From Ananas comosus (taxonomy: Eukaryota > Streptophyta > Magnoliopsida > Poales > Bromeliaceae), in NCBI RefSeq assembly GCF_001540865.1, contig NC_033627.1:630432-694431 (forward strand): a stretch of DNA of 64,000 nt, written 5' to 3'. Position numbers and translations under genes: made by a program. Below the pieces are notes generated by a model. It did not search any database. It saw nothing but the letters and a program-made list of their open reading frames with translations, and was not told where the DNA came from. Within the stretch, counting starts at the first letter, position 1; each line of letters opens with the position of its first letter. This document shows, one piece after another, positions 12,354 to 22,832 of this stretch.

Positions 12354-12973
12354 TATAATAGTTGTTTTTTGTACCTTTCTCAAGCAACATATATAAATGT
12401 TGTTTGATGATATTTCTAGCATTTTGTTTGCTTTTCTAAATGTTTCAGTTTTTTTTTTCTTTTTTTTTTGTTTTATAGTACTGATGTATAAAACATTTTC
12501 TATATTAATGCAAATCTTAAGTTTGACCAATGCAGTTCACAGTCATAGGGAATGCATTTTTTGTGATGGGGAATGTGCGACATATGGATTTTGAGGAAAT
12601 ATGATTATACGGATGGACAAAAAATGTCCAATTCTTACAGTACCGGTAACCTGTACCAAAAGGACTTGAGTTAGTCAATTATAATTGCCTTTTCAAGCTA
12701 TAAAATATATTAGAACACAGATATAGGATTTGTGTATGACTCCTTATGGTATCTATTTAGATATGAATTGCTTACTTCTTAACATTTTCTCCCTTTACTA
12801 CTACATCTCTTTAAAATCTATTTTTTCCGTGCTATTCCCACTATCTAATTTACTCTCACAATTTCAGTATATGTAAATAAAAGGATAAATTAAGATATAT
12901 TAATTTATCATAGTATACAATTCAGTGTGATGCAAAAGAAAGTTTACTATAATTTATTTTTTCTCTTACTAAG
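12354..12973. other. F-box 3' flank
   Basis: T-rich DNA downstream of the F-box stop, probably its 3' UTR and flank. No other feature seen. Confidence 0.5.
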
Positions 12974-14356
12974 AACACATACTTATGTCATTTACATTTC
13001 ATGTGTTTTTTTCATATACTTTATCCAGTTTAAGAAATAATATTGAATAAAATATTTCTGATTTATGAATTACAGTTAGATATATGCAATTTATTATTAA
13101 TATTTGTATGCTTACTTCTTGCGTTGTGATCATTGCGAGCCATTGTACTTAATAAGTCCTTACTGTACTTATTTAAGCAAGTTTATAAAACAATTCTTAA
13201 TCAGTACATTTTTTAACTACTTTTTTAGTACTGATCATTGCGAACCATTGTGTTTAAAATATAGTTAAAAAAAATAAGTACTCTCGTTTTTGAATTATAG
13301 TTACATATATGCAGTTTATTATTAATATTTGTATGCTTAGTTCTTGCATTTTGAACATTGCAAACCATTGTACTTGATAGAATAACTAAGCATACAAATA
13401 TTAATAATAAACTGCATATATGTAACTATAATTCAAAAACGAGAGTACTTATCTTTTTATAATCGAAAATTTTCAAATACCACTATTGTATTTTCACATT
13501 TTCTCATTTTAGTAGCACAAATTTAGTGCCGTGTGGTTTTATTTTAATCTTTTGGTGGGTTTTCCTCACCACTCCTACCAAGGGTATATTGGTAAATTAC
13601 TACCAAGGGTATATTTTGTTATTTAAAAATAATAAAATAGTTGAGANAACACATACTTATGTCATTTACATTTCATGTGTTTTTTTCATATACTTTATCC
13701 AGTTTAAGAAATAATATTGAATAAAATATTTCTGATTTATGAATTACAGTTAGATATATGCAATTTATTATTAATATTTTGTATGCTTACTTCTTGCGTT
13801 GTGATCATTGCGAGCCATTGTACTTAATAAGTCTTTACTGTACTTATTTAAGAAAGTTTATAAAATAATTCTTAATCAGTACATTTTTTAACTACTTTTT
13901 TAGTACTGATCATTGCGAACCATTGTGTTTAAAATATAGTTAAAAAAAAATATAGTTAAAAAAAATAAGTACTCTCATTTTTGAATTATAGTTATATATA
14001 TGCAGTTTATTATTAATATTTGTATGCTTAGTTCTTGCATTTTGAACATTGCAAACCATTGTACTTGATAGAATAAGTACTGTGATAGACTTTCTTTTTA
14101 TAATCGAAAATTTTCAAATACCACTATTGTATTTTCACATTTTCTCATTTTAGTAGCACAAATTTAGTGCCGTGTGGTTTTATTTTAATCTTTTTGATAT
14201 CAAATCCACTAAATTTTTTCGTTAAATCAGTGACAAAGTTAAAACTATAACAACAAAAAATTGGTGGGTTTTCCTCACCACTCCTACCAAGGGTATATTG
14301 GTAAATTACTACCAAGGGTATATTTTGTTATTTAAAAATAATAAAATAGTTGAGAA
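12974..14356. repeat. ~0.7-kb direct duplication around an undetermined base
   Basis: 12974-13646 and 13648-14356 carry the same sequence, starting AACACATACTTATGTCATTT and ending with the GGTGGGTTTTCCTCACC opening of block B plus AATAATAAAATAGTTGAGA. They are separated by a single N at 13647. The copies differ by small indels, an ~85-bp stretch present only in the right copy, and an inverted duplication present only in the left copy. This looks like two overlapping contig ends, or two alleles, placed in tandem. Confidence 0.75.
13274..13452. repeat. Perfect 69-bp inverted repeat with 41-bp spacer
   Basis: The arm 13274-13342 (beginning ATAAGTACTCTCGTTTTTGA) is exactly reverse-complementary to 13384-13452. 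The right-hand member of the surrounding duplication lacks the second arm. Confidence 0.85.
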
Positions 14357-15172
14357 CGTAGGCAATAGTTTTTCCTTTGAAAATAAATGGGTAAAATTGT
14401 AAAGAAGATTTGTGTTTGTCAATAACATTGTGCCTTCGAAATTTAAGATAATTTTTTTAGTTCAAAATTTTTAAAGTGCTAGAATTTATAGTTGCGTTGT
14501 TTATTTTTACATATTTAATTACTAAATTTCGTGCAATTAGCTTAAATTTTTTAAAATTAAAGTGTAGTTGACTAAATCAAATCTAACTTATTGAAAGTTT
14601 GGATACTCAAATTAGAATATGACTGGTTGAATAGTTAATTTAAAATAGTTGATAATTTAGAGAAAATCTGTTTGCTTTTAATAAATAAATAATCAAAAAA
14701 ATAAAAAAATATTAAATAATTTGTTTTAAAATTAAAGTGTAGTTCGCTGAATCAAATCTTACATATTGAAAGGTTGGATGTCTAATTTTATAATTTATAC
14801 AAAATCTGTTTCTGAAAGGTTAGATAGTAAAATTAGAATATGACCGATTGCTTTTGTTAAATAAATAAGCGAAAAAAATAAAAAAAAATAGTAAATAATT
14901 TGTTCTACTAATAATACTTGTACTTGCTCTGCTATTCTGCCCAAGCCTGGCTGAGGAAGAGTTACGGGGAGTAAAACACAAATATGCTGATTCCGGCCTT
15001 GGTTACTATATGTAATGCTCGAATTATTCACGATAAATAAAAAGAAAAAGTAAGACCATTCCATTTCGACAAAAGATCATACCCAAGTTCAATAGCTTTG
15101 CGTCCGCTATCCCGATCATGATTTTCCTACCCCCAGAGGTAAAGTAAGGGGCCTTCCCTTTTGGGAAGGCTG

Positions 15173-15246
15173 TTGGCGAGGAGGGATTCGAACCCCCGAC
15201 ACCGTGGTTCGTAGCCACGTGCTCTAATCCTCTGAGCTACAGGCCC
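15173..15246 (-). tRNA. trnR-ACG: Plastid-type tRNA-Arg(ACG), inside the NUPT
   Basis: The minus strand reads a D-arm (TAGCTCAGAGGATTAGAGCA), an anticodon loop CTACGAA with ACG, and a T-arm GGGGGTTCGAATCCC. Body and loops are intact. The 3' acceptor strand reads CGCCAA where plastid copies have CGCCCA, so the acceptor stem is weakened. It is probably a non-functional passenger. Confidence 0.85.
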
Positions 15247-15500
15247 CACCCCGTCTCCACTGGATCTGTTCCCGGGAGTACCCTCAAAAAGGAACCTTTC
15301 CTCTCCTCAGCCATTTCGGGTTAAGAAGATGTGAAAGCGCCTTTCTCTCTATAAGAACAGTGCGTTTCGAGGTGTGAAGTGGGAGAGAAGAGATGTCATA
15401 ATTGAGGTTTTGAATAAGACGACCTTTGCATTTTGGATTTTGATCTTTTTCGTATTGAAAAATATTTTCAAAGTCAAATAAGAGGTGTTAAGCTTTTTAT

Positions 15501-15558
15501 CATTCTGGCGTCGAGCTATTTTTCCGCAGGACCTCCCCTACAGTATCGTCACCGCAGT
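15501..15558 (-). rRNA. rrn5: 3' fragment of plastid 5S rRNA
   Basis: The last ~58 bases of plastid rrn5 on the minus strand, from CTGCGGTGACGATACTGTAG to GCTCGACGCCAGAATG. The 5' half is missing at the junction with the nuclear repeat. A plastid-derived fragment, not a functional gene. Confidence 0.8.
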
Positions 15559-17613
15559 TCAAATCTAACATATTGAAAGGTTGGATAGTAAAATTAGTTT
15601 AAAATTTTAAAAGTGCTAGAATTTATAGTTGCGTCGTTTATTTTTACATATTTAATTACTACATTTCATGCAATTAACTTAAATTTTTTAAAATTAAAGT
15701 GTGGTTGACTGAATCAAATCTAATATATTGAAAGTTTGAATAGTAAAATTAGAATATGACCAATTGAATAGTTAATTAAAAATAGTTTATCATTTAGACT
15801 AAATTTGTTTGCTTTTATTAAATAAATAAGGAAATAAAAATAAAAGTTTATTAAATAATTTGTTTTAAAATTAAAATGTAGTTCACTGAATCAAATCTAA
15901 CATATTGAAAGGTTGGATAGTAAAATTAGATTATGACCGGTTGAATAGTTAATTAAAAATAGCTTATAATTTAGACAAAATCTGTTTGCTTTTATTAAAT
16001 AAATATGCATAAAAATTAAAATTTTATTAAATAATTAGGAATTTCCAACGTGGAAATTGGATGTTCCATAACCAAAATACAACCTTCCTCAGATATATGC
16101 ATTCCATACAATCATGTGTACTCATCATTTGGACCCCTTCATATGGATTTATCCCTCATCCAATCAGATTCCTTCACGTGGCATTACTCTGATCTAATAT
16201 CGTATCATCGTAGTGTTATCTATTTCCGATTAAAACCGTAATATCGGGATGCGCATTATACGGTCTGATTCGGTCGAATCAGTTGTTTGATTTAGTTTTA
16301 TATATAATTCGATTTGGATCGATTCTAAAAACTAAAAGAAAAAAAAATAAAATAAAATTTTAGCAATTCAATATATATATATATATAATTATATATATAT
16401 AAATTAAAATCAAATTATAGCATTTAAGTGATAGTTAAGAGAATTAAGCATATTAGAACTAGAATAGTCATAGAATGAATGAGTAACTAGAAAGCGATAT
16501 ATATTAGTCTTAAATTAAAATATTACGTATTGGTTTATAATAATAAATTAATTCGATATATTAATTATTATTATTTCGGTTTGGTTCAGCTCGGTTTATG
16601 CCTCTAACTCGGCTCGTCTTCGTTTTTTAAAAAATTACAAAATTGAACTGAGATGATTTCTATTGAACATACTATTATGTAGGACCTTAATTAGGGAAAA
16701 TTAAGATAAATAAACTAATAAAATTGAATTTTTTTGCACTTATATTCTCTGAAAATATACATATATCTTCATATATTAAACAATTTATCAAAATTATTTA
16801 AAATATTTGCATTTAATTAAAGCCCTAATATGGGGATGAGCATTGTACGGTCTGATTCGATCGAAATCAGTTCTTTTATTTAGTTTTATATATAATTCGA
16901 TTTGGTTCAATTCTAAAAATTAAAAAAACAGTAAAACAAATATAATTGAACAAACTAAAATTTTAACAATTCAATATATATTAGTAAAAGTAAAAAAAAA
17001 ACAGTAAAATAAATTATAATGGAACAAACTAAAATTTTAGCAATTCAGTATATATTAGTCTTAAATTAAAATATATTACGTATTGGTTTATAAATAATAA
17101 TCAAATAATTAGATATATTAATTATTATTGGTTCAGTTTGGTTCAGATCGGTTTATGCCTCTAATTCTGTTTTTAAAAAATTTCAAAATTTTAACTGAGA
17201 TGATCTCTATTGAACATACCATTATGTACGACATTAATTAGGGAAAATTTAGATAAATAAACTAAAAATTATGATTTTTTTGCACTTATATTCTCTGAAA
17301 ATATACATATATCTCCATATATTAAACAATTTATCAAAATTATTTAAAATAGTTTGCATTTAAACTTAAGGTTTATTGAAATTTTCTGATTAGATGCAAA
17401 AAAAAAAAAATTATAATTAATTCTATTAATGAAGGACTAGAAAATCGAAAATGTGATATTTTATATTTGCTATTTAAAATTTTAAATTTTCATAATTAAT
17501 CATTTCAATTTTATCAATTTAAAGTGACTAGCATTAGTCATATGGCCAGAAAATAATAAAAGATTAGCATGCCGGTGATACAGATAAATCTTTTTAGGGG
17601 CAATTGCTTATAT

Positions 17614-17638
17614 TTTAGGGTTTAGGGTTTAGGGTTTG
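17614..17638 (+). repeat. Telomere-like TTTAGGG tract (first copy)
   Basis: Three successive TTTAGGG units, the plant telomere repeat. The second half of the tandem duplication has the longer twin at 18443-18480 (five units, one altered to TTTAGGA). Block A has lost this part. Confidence 0.7.
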
Positions 17639-18442
17639 GAGGAGATGCATATTCTCAAACAAACGAAGAGGTTTCTCCAAGAAACAAAGAGCTAACAAAT
17701 TCGACGAAGAGATACCTCTTCTAAGAAACAAAAAGATTAACCCAAAAAACGAAAAGGTTGCTCCTAAAAACGAATAGATTTAATAGATGAGTGTGAATTT
17801 TGGATTGATTTAATACAATAATTACACCAAAAAACGTAAAGGTTGCTCCTAAAAACGAATAGGTTTAATAGAGGAGTGTGCATTTTGAATTAATGCAATA
17901 TAGTAATAAATATTAAATATTAGTAAATATTTATAATTAAATTTTTAATTTCTTATTATTGTTTCAGATTGGTTCAGATCGGTTTATGCCTCTAATTCAA
18001 TTTTTAAAAAATTACAAATTTTGAACTGAGATGATCTCTATTGAACATACCATTATGTACGACATTAATTAGGGAAAATTTAGATAAATAAACTAAAAAT
18101 TATGATTTTTTTGCACTTATATCCTCTGAAAATATACATATATCTCCATATATTAAACAAATTAGCAAAATTATTTAAAATAGTTTGCATTTAAACTTAA
18201 TGTTTATTAAAATTTTCTGATTTGATGCAATAAAAAATATTTTAATTAATTCTATTAATGAAGGACTAGAAAATCGAAAATGTGATATTTTATATTTGCT
18301 ATTTTAAATTTTAAATTTTCATAATTAATCATTTCAATTTTATCAATTTAAAGTGACTAGCATTAGTCATATGGCCAGAAAATAATAAAAGATTAGCATG
18401 CCGGTGATACAGATAAATCTTTTTAGGTGCAATTGCTTATAT

Positions 18443-18480
18443 TTTAGGGTTTAGGGTTTAGGGTTTAGGATTTAGGGTTT
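18443..18480 (+). repeat. Telomere-like TTTAGGG tract (second copy)
   Basis: Five TTTAGGG-type units in a row, one of them TTTAGGA. It has expanded relative to the twin at 17614-17638. Confidence 0.7.
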
Positions 18481-20272
18481 GGAGGAGATGCATATTCTCC
18501 AACAAACGAAGAGGTTTCTCCAAGAAACAAAGAGCTAACAAATTCGACGAAGAGATACCTCTTCTAAGAAACGAAGAGATTAAACCAAAAAACGAAAAGG
18601 TTGCTCCTAAAAACGAATAGATTTAATAGATGAGTGTGAATTTTGGATTGATTTAATACAATAATTACACAAAAAAACGGAAAGGTTGCTCCTAAAAACG
18701 AATAGGTTTAATAGATGAGTGTGCATTTTGAATTAATGCAATAATAGTAATAAATATTAAATATTAGTAAATATTTATAATTAAATTTTTAATTTCTCTA
18801 TGTTTTTTCTATATATAAGAAGTTATTGTCGGCATAAACAATGGCATCAATTAGGACTTGAATATAAAGAGAAAAAAGACATTTAGAAAGAGATATCTAA
18901 AGAGAAAAAAAGACTTTTGGAGGTAGTTATGCTGAATATTACGTAGATTTGATCAAGTTGGTGATATTTATTTAATCGGTCTTCATACACTTACTTACTG
19001 AGCGGTTAGTTTTGAAATTTTTTTTTTATTTTTAAGTTAATATGCATGCTTTGGTAAAATTGTTTTTTAGTCAGACTTGTTTGTATAAATTTAGTGCTCT
19101 GTGGTTTTATTTTAATCTTTTTGTTATCAAATCCACTAAAATTTTTCGTTATATCAGTGACAAAGTTAAAACTTAAGGATAGTTAAGTAATTATTCGACA
19201 AATCTATGTGGGGTATCTAAATTTTTTTTTTATATAATTTAATAAAATACTAACGAAAAAACTAATGAAAAAAAAAGAACACTAACTTCATATACTTTAA
19301 ACAATTGGGTTCTAAAGTGAGAAAGTGTTAAATCACATGAATAATATTTGAAGGTTATTTTTGTATAATTTATATATATTATATATTATTAAAAAATTAT
19401 CTTTTTAATTATTTAAAAATTATGAGCTTTGCTTACCATGTCTATGCTATCACTATTAACTAGATTTGATCATTTATTTATATTTTTTTCAGGAACCCTT
19501 CACATGAAGTTTGTTAGTGTAGCCTTATCGAAACTAATTTATTTGGAAAATATTCCACATAAATTAATTTGAAAATCAAGTACTATTTATTTCTTACCCT
19601 TCCGGAAGCTAACATGTCAGTAACTTTTCTTAAATTTGGCCATTCTTTAGTTAGTCTTTTAATGACAATAACATAAATATTGACATTATTAGTTAATTAA
19701 TTTATTTGTCGCATTGCATTAACTTTATGAGAATCTCTCTTCGTTTTGTATATATTACGCAATGTATGCAGTTAAATAGTTATTAAAGGTTTATTTTTGT
19801 TCTTTTATTTGTAGGTATGGATAAACAAAAAGAAAAAACAACAAAAGAAAAAAAAAATCAAGCTAAACGAGAACGCTATGCAGGCATGCCACATGAGAAA
19901 AAGATGGAATTTCTAGCTAAAAGGCGTGAGGCATATCATCGCAAGAAATATGAACGCTCAGTTCAGTCAAATCATCCCACTTCTGATAATAATCCTACAA
20001 CTCATATGAGCTTAGCAAATAGTAGTGCAAGTAAGTCCATACACTCTTTCTTAAATTTTTTTGTTTTTTCAATATACTCAGAGTATAGTTTTTTTTAAAA
20101 TTATATTTATTGTTATCTAAACACACAAATTTTGTTGACGCATATAGGTTGTGAAAATACAGTAACCGATGTCATTGAATCTGTAATCGGCATTAAAGAT
20201 GGTGAGACAACTAAACATTTTAATTCTTCTGGATATGAAAAAGGTAATATAGATTATGATTTAGTCTACTTA

Positions 20273-20813
20273 GCCATAATTATTACAAGGGATAATTGTC
20301 TATATGTACCCCTCATACGTTTTAAAATATCCGATTTATCTCTACTCTTTTTTTTTTTTTTTCTGAAATACCCCTTATATGTTCCGCCATTATTATAAAA
20401 TACCCCCGCAGTTATCTCCTGTTAGGTTAACTTGGATGAAACGTTAGTTAAATATGTACCACAGTTAAAAAAAATTGAATTGATAATTTTGCCCTTAACT
20501 TAAGGGTAAATAAGAAATATTGGTGATGATAGAGGGGTATATTGGAAAAGATCAAAAGTCAAAATATTTTTTTTGCCCCTGACTTTACGGGCAAATAAAA
20601 AAATCAATGATGGTGGAAGGGTATATTTGATAGGGCAAAAAATGTAATTTTACAGAGATAACAAATTTTATTAACAAATTTTAACTTTAGGTGTATATTA
20701 GAAATATGTTTGAACGTAGAAAGGGTATTTTTAATATTAGCCTTCTGAGAGGGGTAAAACGAAAAGTCAGAAACTTTTTAGGGATATATAAGCAATTGTC
20801 CCTTATTAGAATT
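20273..20813. mobile_element. MITE inside RepHel intron 2
   Basis: Inverted ends AAGGGATAATTG and CAATTGTCCCTT enclose ~540 AT-rich bases that contain repeated 'GGGTATATT' wording. TTA stands next to both ends, which could be a PIF/Harbinger-type duplication if the outermost base has changed. It lies wholly within the intron 20244-20911. Confidence 0.6.
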
Positions 20814-22403
20814 TTTTTTTTCGTTTGTAGTTAATAATTAATTGTAGTTGCTTTTACTGTGTCTAATTTTTTTTGCTTTGGAATGCGATGACAAATGAAT
20901 GATTACTGCAGAACAAATTCATACCTCCGCTGAACATAGTAACTTGGATGAACAATCAAAGATAGCAGCGAAGCAAAAAGGTTTAGCTTTTAATCCTGGT
21001 ACGTTATTTGTACATATGGTATTCTCTTTGTTAAATCTATTTTAAACTATAATTAACTATTTGGTCGTTAAATATTTTTAGGAAAATCCGATACTGTTTT
21101 TTTAGTACTAATTATTTATCTATGCATTTTTATGAAAATTATGCCTACTGATTTCATTCAGCAAGCAGGCGCAAAAAGAATAGAGATCTTAAAAGAAAAC
21201 AATATGCAAATATGTCGGATGAACAAAAACATCAAATGCTGTTGAAAAAGCGATTAGCCCACCGACAAAAAAAACTGAAATTGTTGAACATCGATACCGA
21301 ATTATGCACAGGGGAAAGTAGACAAGATATCAATGAACATGGTAAATTATGTAAATTTTATAAGAATTTAATTTAAAATGAATTCTTTTATAGGGTTAAC
21401 AAAACTAAATTGTCTAATTAGGTAGCACTTCGGAAGACCTTTGTAGTAGCGACAAGTATTTTATTGATAGATCGTCTCGTAGAAGAAGACAAATGTTGCT
21501 TACTATTTATGAGGAATGTGTCATCAAAGATGATGGTGAATGCAAACATTGCAAAGCAAAACGATTACAGTTTGAACCACCAACATTTTGTTGTTACAAT
21601 GGAGAAGTGGTTTTGCATATTACCCCGATGCCCCAAGTACTATTGGATTTATATACTTCGGACTCAAAAGAATCAATTGAGTTTCGTGATTGCATTCGTG
21701 CATACAATAGTATCTTCTCTTTTTCGTCTATGGGTGCTAAATTAGATAAGAAAGTTGCAAATATGAAGCAAGGCATATATACGTTTAAAGTGCAAGGGCA
21801 AGTTCATCACTATGTGTCAAGCTTGTACCCGAGTGATCATCACGCTAAATTTCTTCAGCTATACTTTTATGACACGGAGCATGAAGTAGAAAATCGAATG
21901 CGCCATATGCCGGATTTGAATAAGAATGTCATTGAGGAATTGATAGCAATCCTTAGTATTAATCCGTACTCTATGTTCTTACGGAGATTACAAAGCATGC
22001 CATCATTAAAAGATTATACTATTTCTATACGAAAAGATGGTGGATTAGATCAACGTATATACAATGCTCCTTCGGCTTCTCAAGTTGCAGCTGTATGGAT
22101 TGAAGGCAACGATCTTGAAGGAAGATACACGAGAGATATCATAGTTCACGGGCATTCAAATAAGTCTTACAAAGTGGAGCCTTACTTCGGTTGTTATGAT
22201 CCACTGCAATATCCTTTGTTATTTCCATTAGGCCAATCTGGATGGCATAAAAATATATCAAGAAATATAAGAAAAAGAAAATCTCAATGTATTGATTCAG
22301 TCTTAGCCGTCAACATAACAAACAGTTATCAAGATTTTGAAGAAATCTTACAAAGAGAGAAAGGTAATAAATAAAATATCATAAATCCTTTATGTATTTA
22401 ACG

Positions 22404-22832
22404 ATGTCAATGGGTATGGATAACCGAAATTTTACCGAACTGGAATCTGAAAGGAACAAAATTATACGATACTAAATGGATATGGTTTCGAATATGGATA
22501 TCAAAAACAGATAGACATGGATACGGATATGGATTTTGACTGTGCCCGACCAGAAACTGAACCCAACATGAACCAAAACTTATTTTACATTCTGATAATA
22601 TGTATATGAAAAATTGATGTTATATTTGAATTAATATAATATATTTTGAAATATTGAAAAGAGAAAAAAAAAAGATTTAATATAATATATTTTGAAATAT
22701 TTAAAAGAGAAATAATTGTTTCAGTTTAGAATTTTCTTGTTCGGGTTCGGGTTCGGGTTAAGGGTTAGCAGTCATGTTCTTACTTAGGTTTTTAAAAATC
22801 TACACCAAATTCAACCCGTTGACATCCCGATA
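22404..22832. mobile_element. MITE inside RepHel intron 5
   Basis: Inverted ends GATGTCAATGGGT (22404) and ACCCGTTGACATC (ending about 22832), with GGTTCGGGTTCGGGTT near the right end. The layout fits a hAT-like MITE, but the target duplication is not clear. It fills most of the intron 22364-22898. Confidence 0.55.

Larger units (their letters stand above)
14905..15558 (-). other. Nuclear insert of plastid DNA (NUPT): trnR-ACG to rrn5 region
   Basis: This ~650-bp stretch is unlike the AT-rich repeat units that flank it directly on both sides. Read on the minus strand it has the last part of plastid 5S rRNA, then trnR-ACG, then the spacer towards trnN, which is the order in the plastid inverted repeat. 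It interrupts one unit of the block B array, so the insertion is younger than that array. Confidence 0.85.
17110..18790 (+). repeat. ~830-bp tandem duplication within block B
   Basis: The stretch from GGTTCAGATCGGTTTATGCC through GAACATACCATTATGTACGA, the telomere-like tract and the AAAAAACG pair occurs at about 17130-17930 and again at about 17965-18760, with only small differences. A third, partial copy lies at 16580-16830. Confidence 0.75.
14263..19090 (+). repeat. Duplicated block B (upstream of RepHel)
   Basis: The second, longer copy of block A. It has the same GGTGGGTTTTCCTCACC opening, the same 'AAATCTAAC.TATTGAAAG' array (interrupted by plastid DNA), the palindrome AATTTCCAACGTGGAAATT near 16039, GGTTTGGTTCAG stretches, paired AAAAAACGAAAAGG repeats and the TCTATATATAAGAAG stretch (18808). 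Similarity to block A stops at TTTGTATAAA (about 10989 in A, 19088 in B). Beyond that point, A leads to the F-box gene and B to the RepHel gene. Confidence 0.8.

Noticed and set aside
15173..15246. Functional nuclear tRNA-Arg gene
   Set aside because: It lies in plastid DNA, beside a partial rrn5, and has a weakened acceptor stem.
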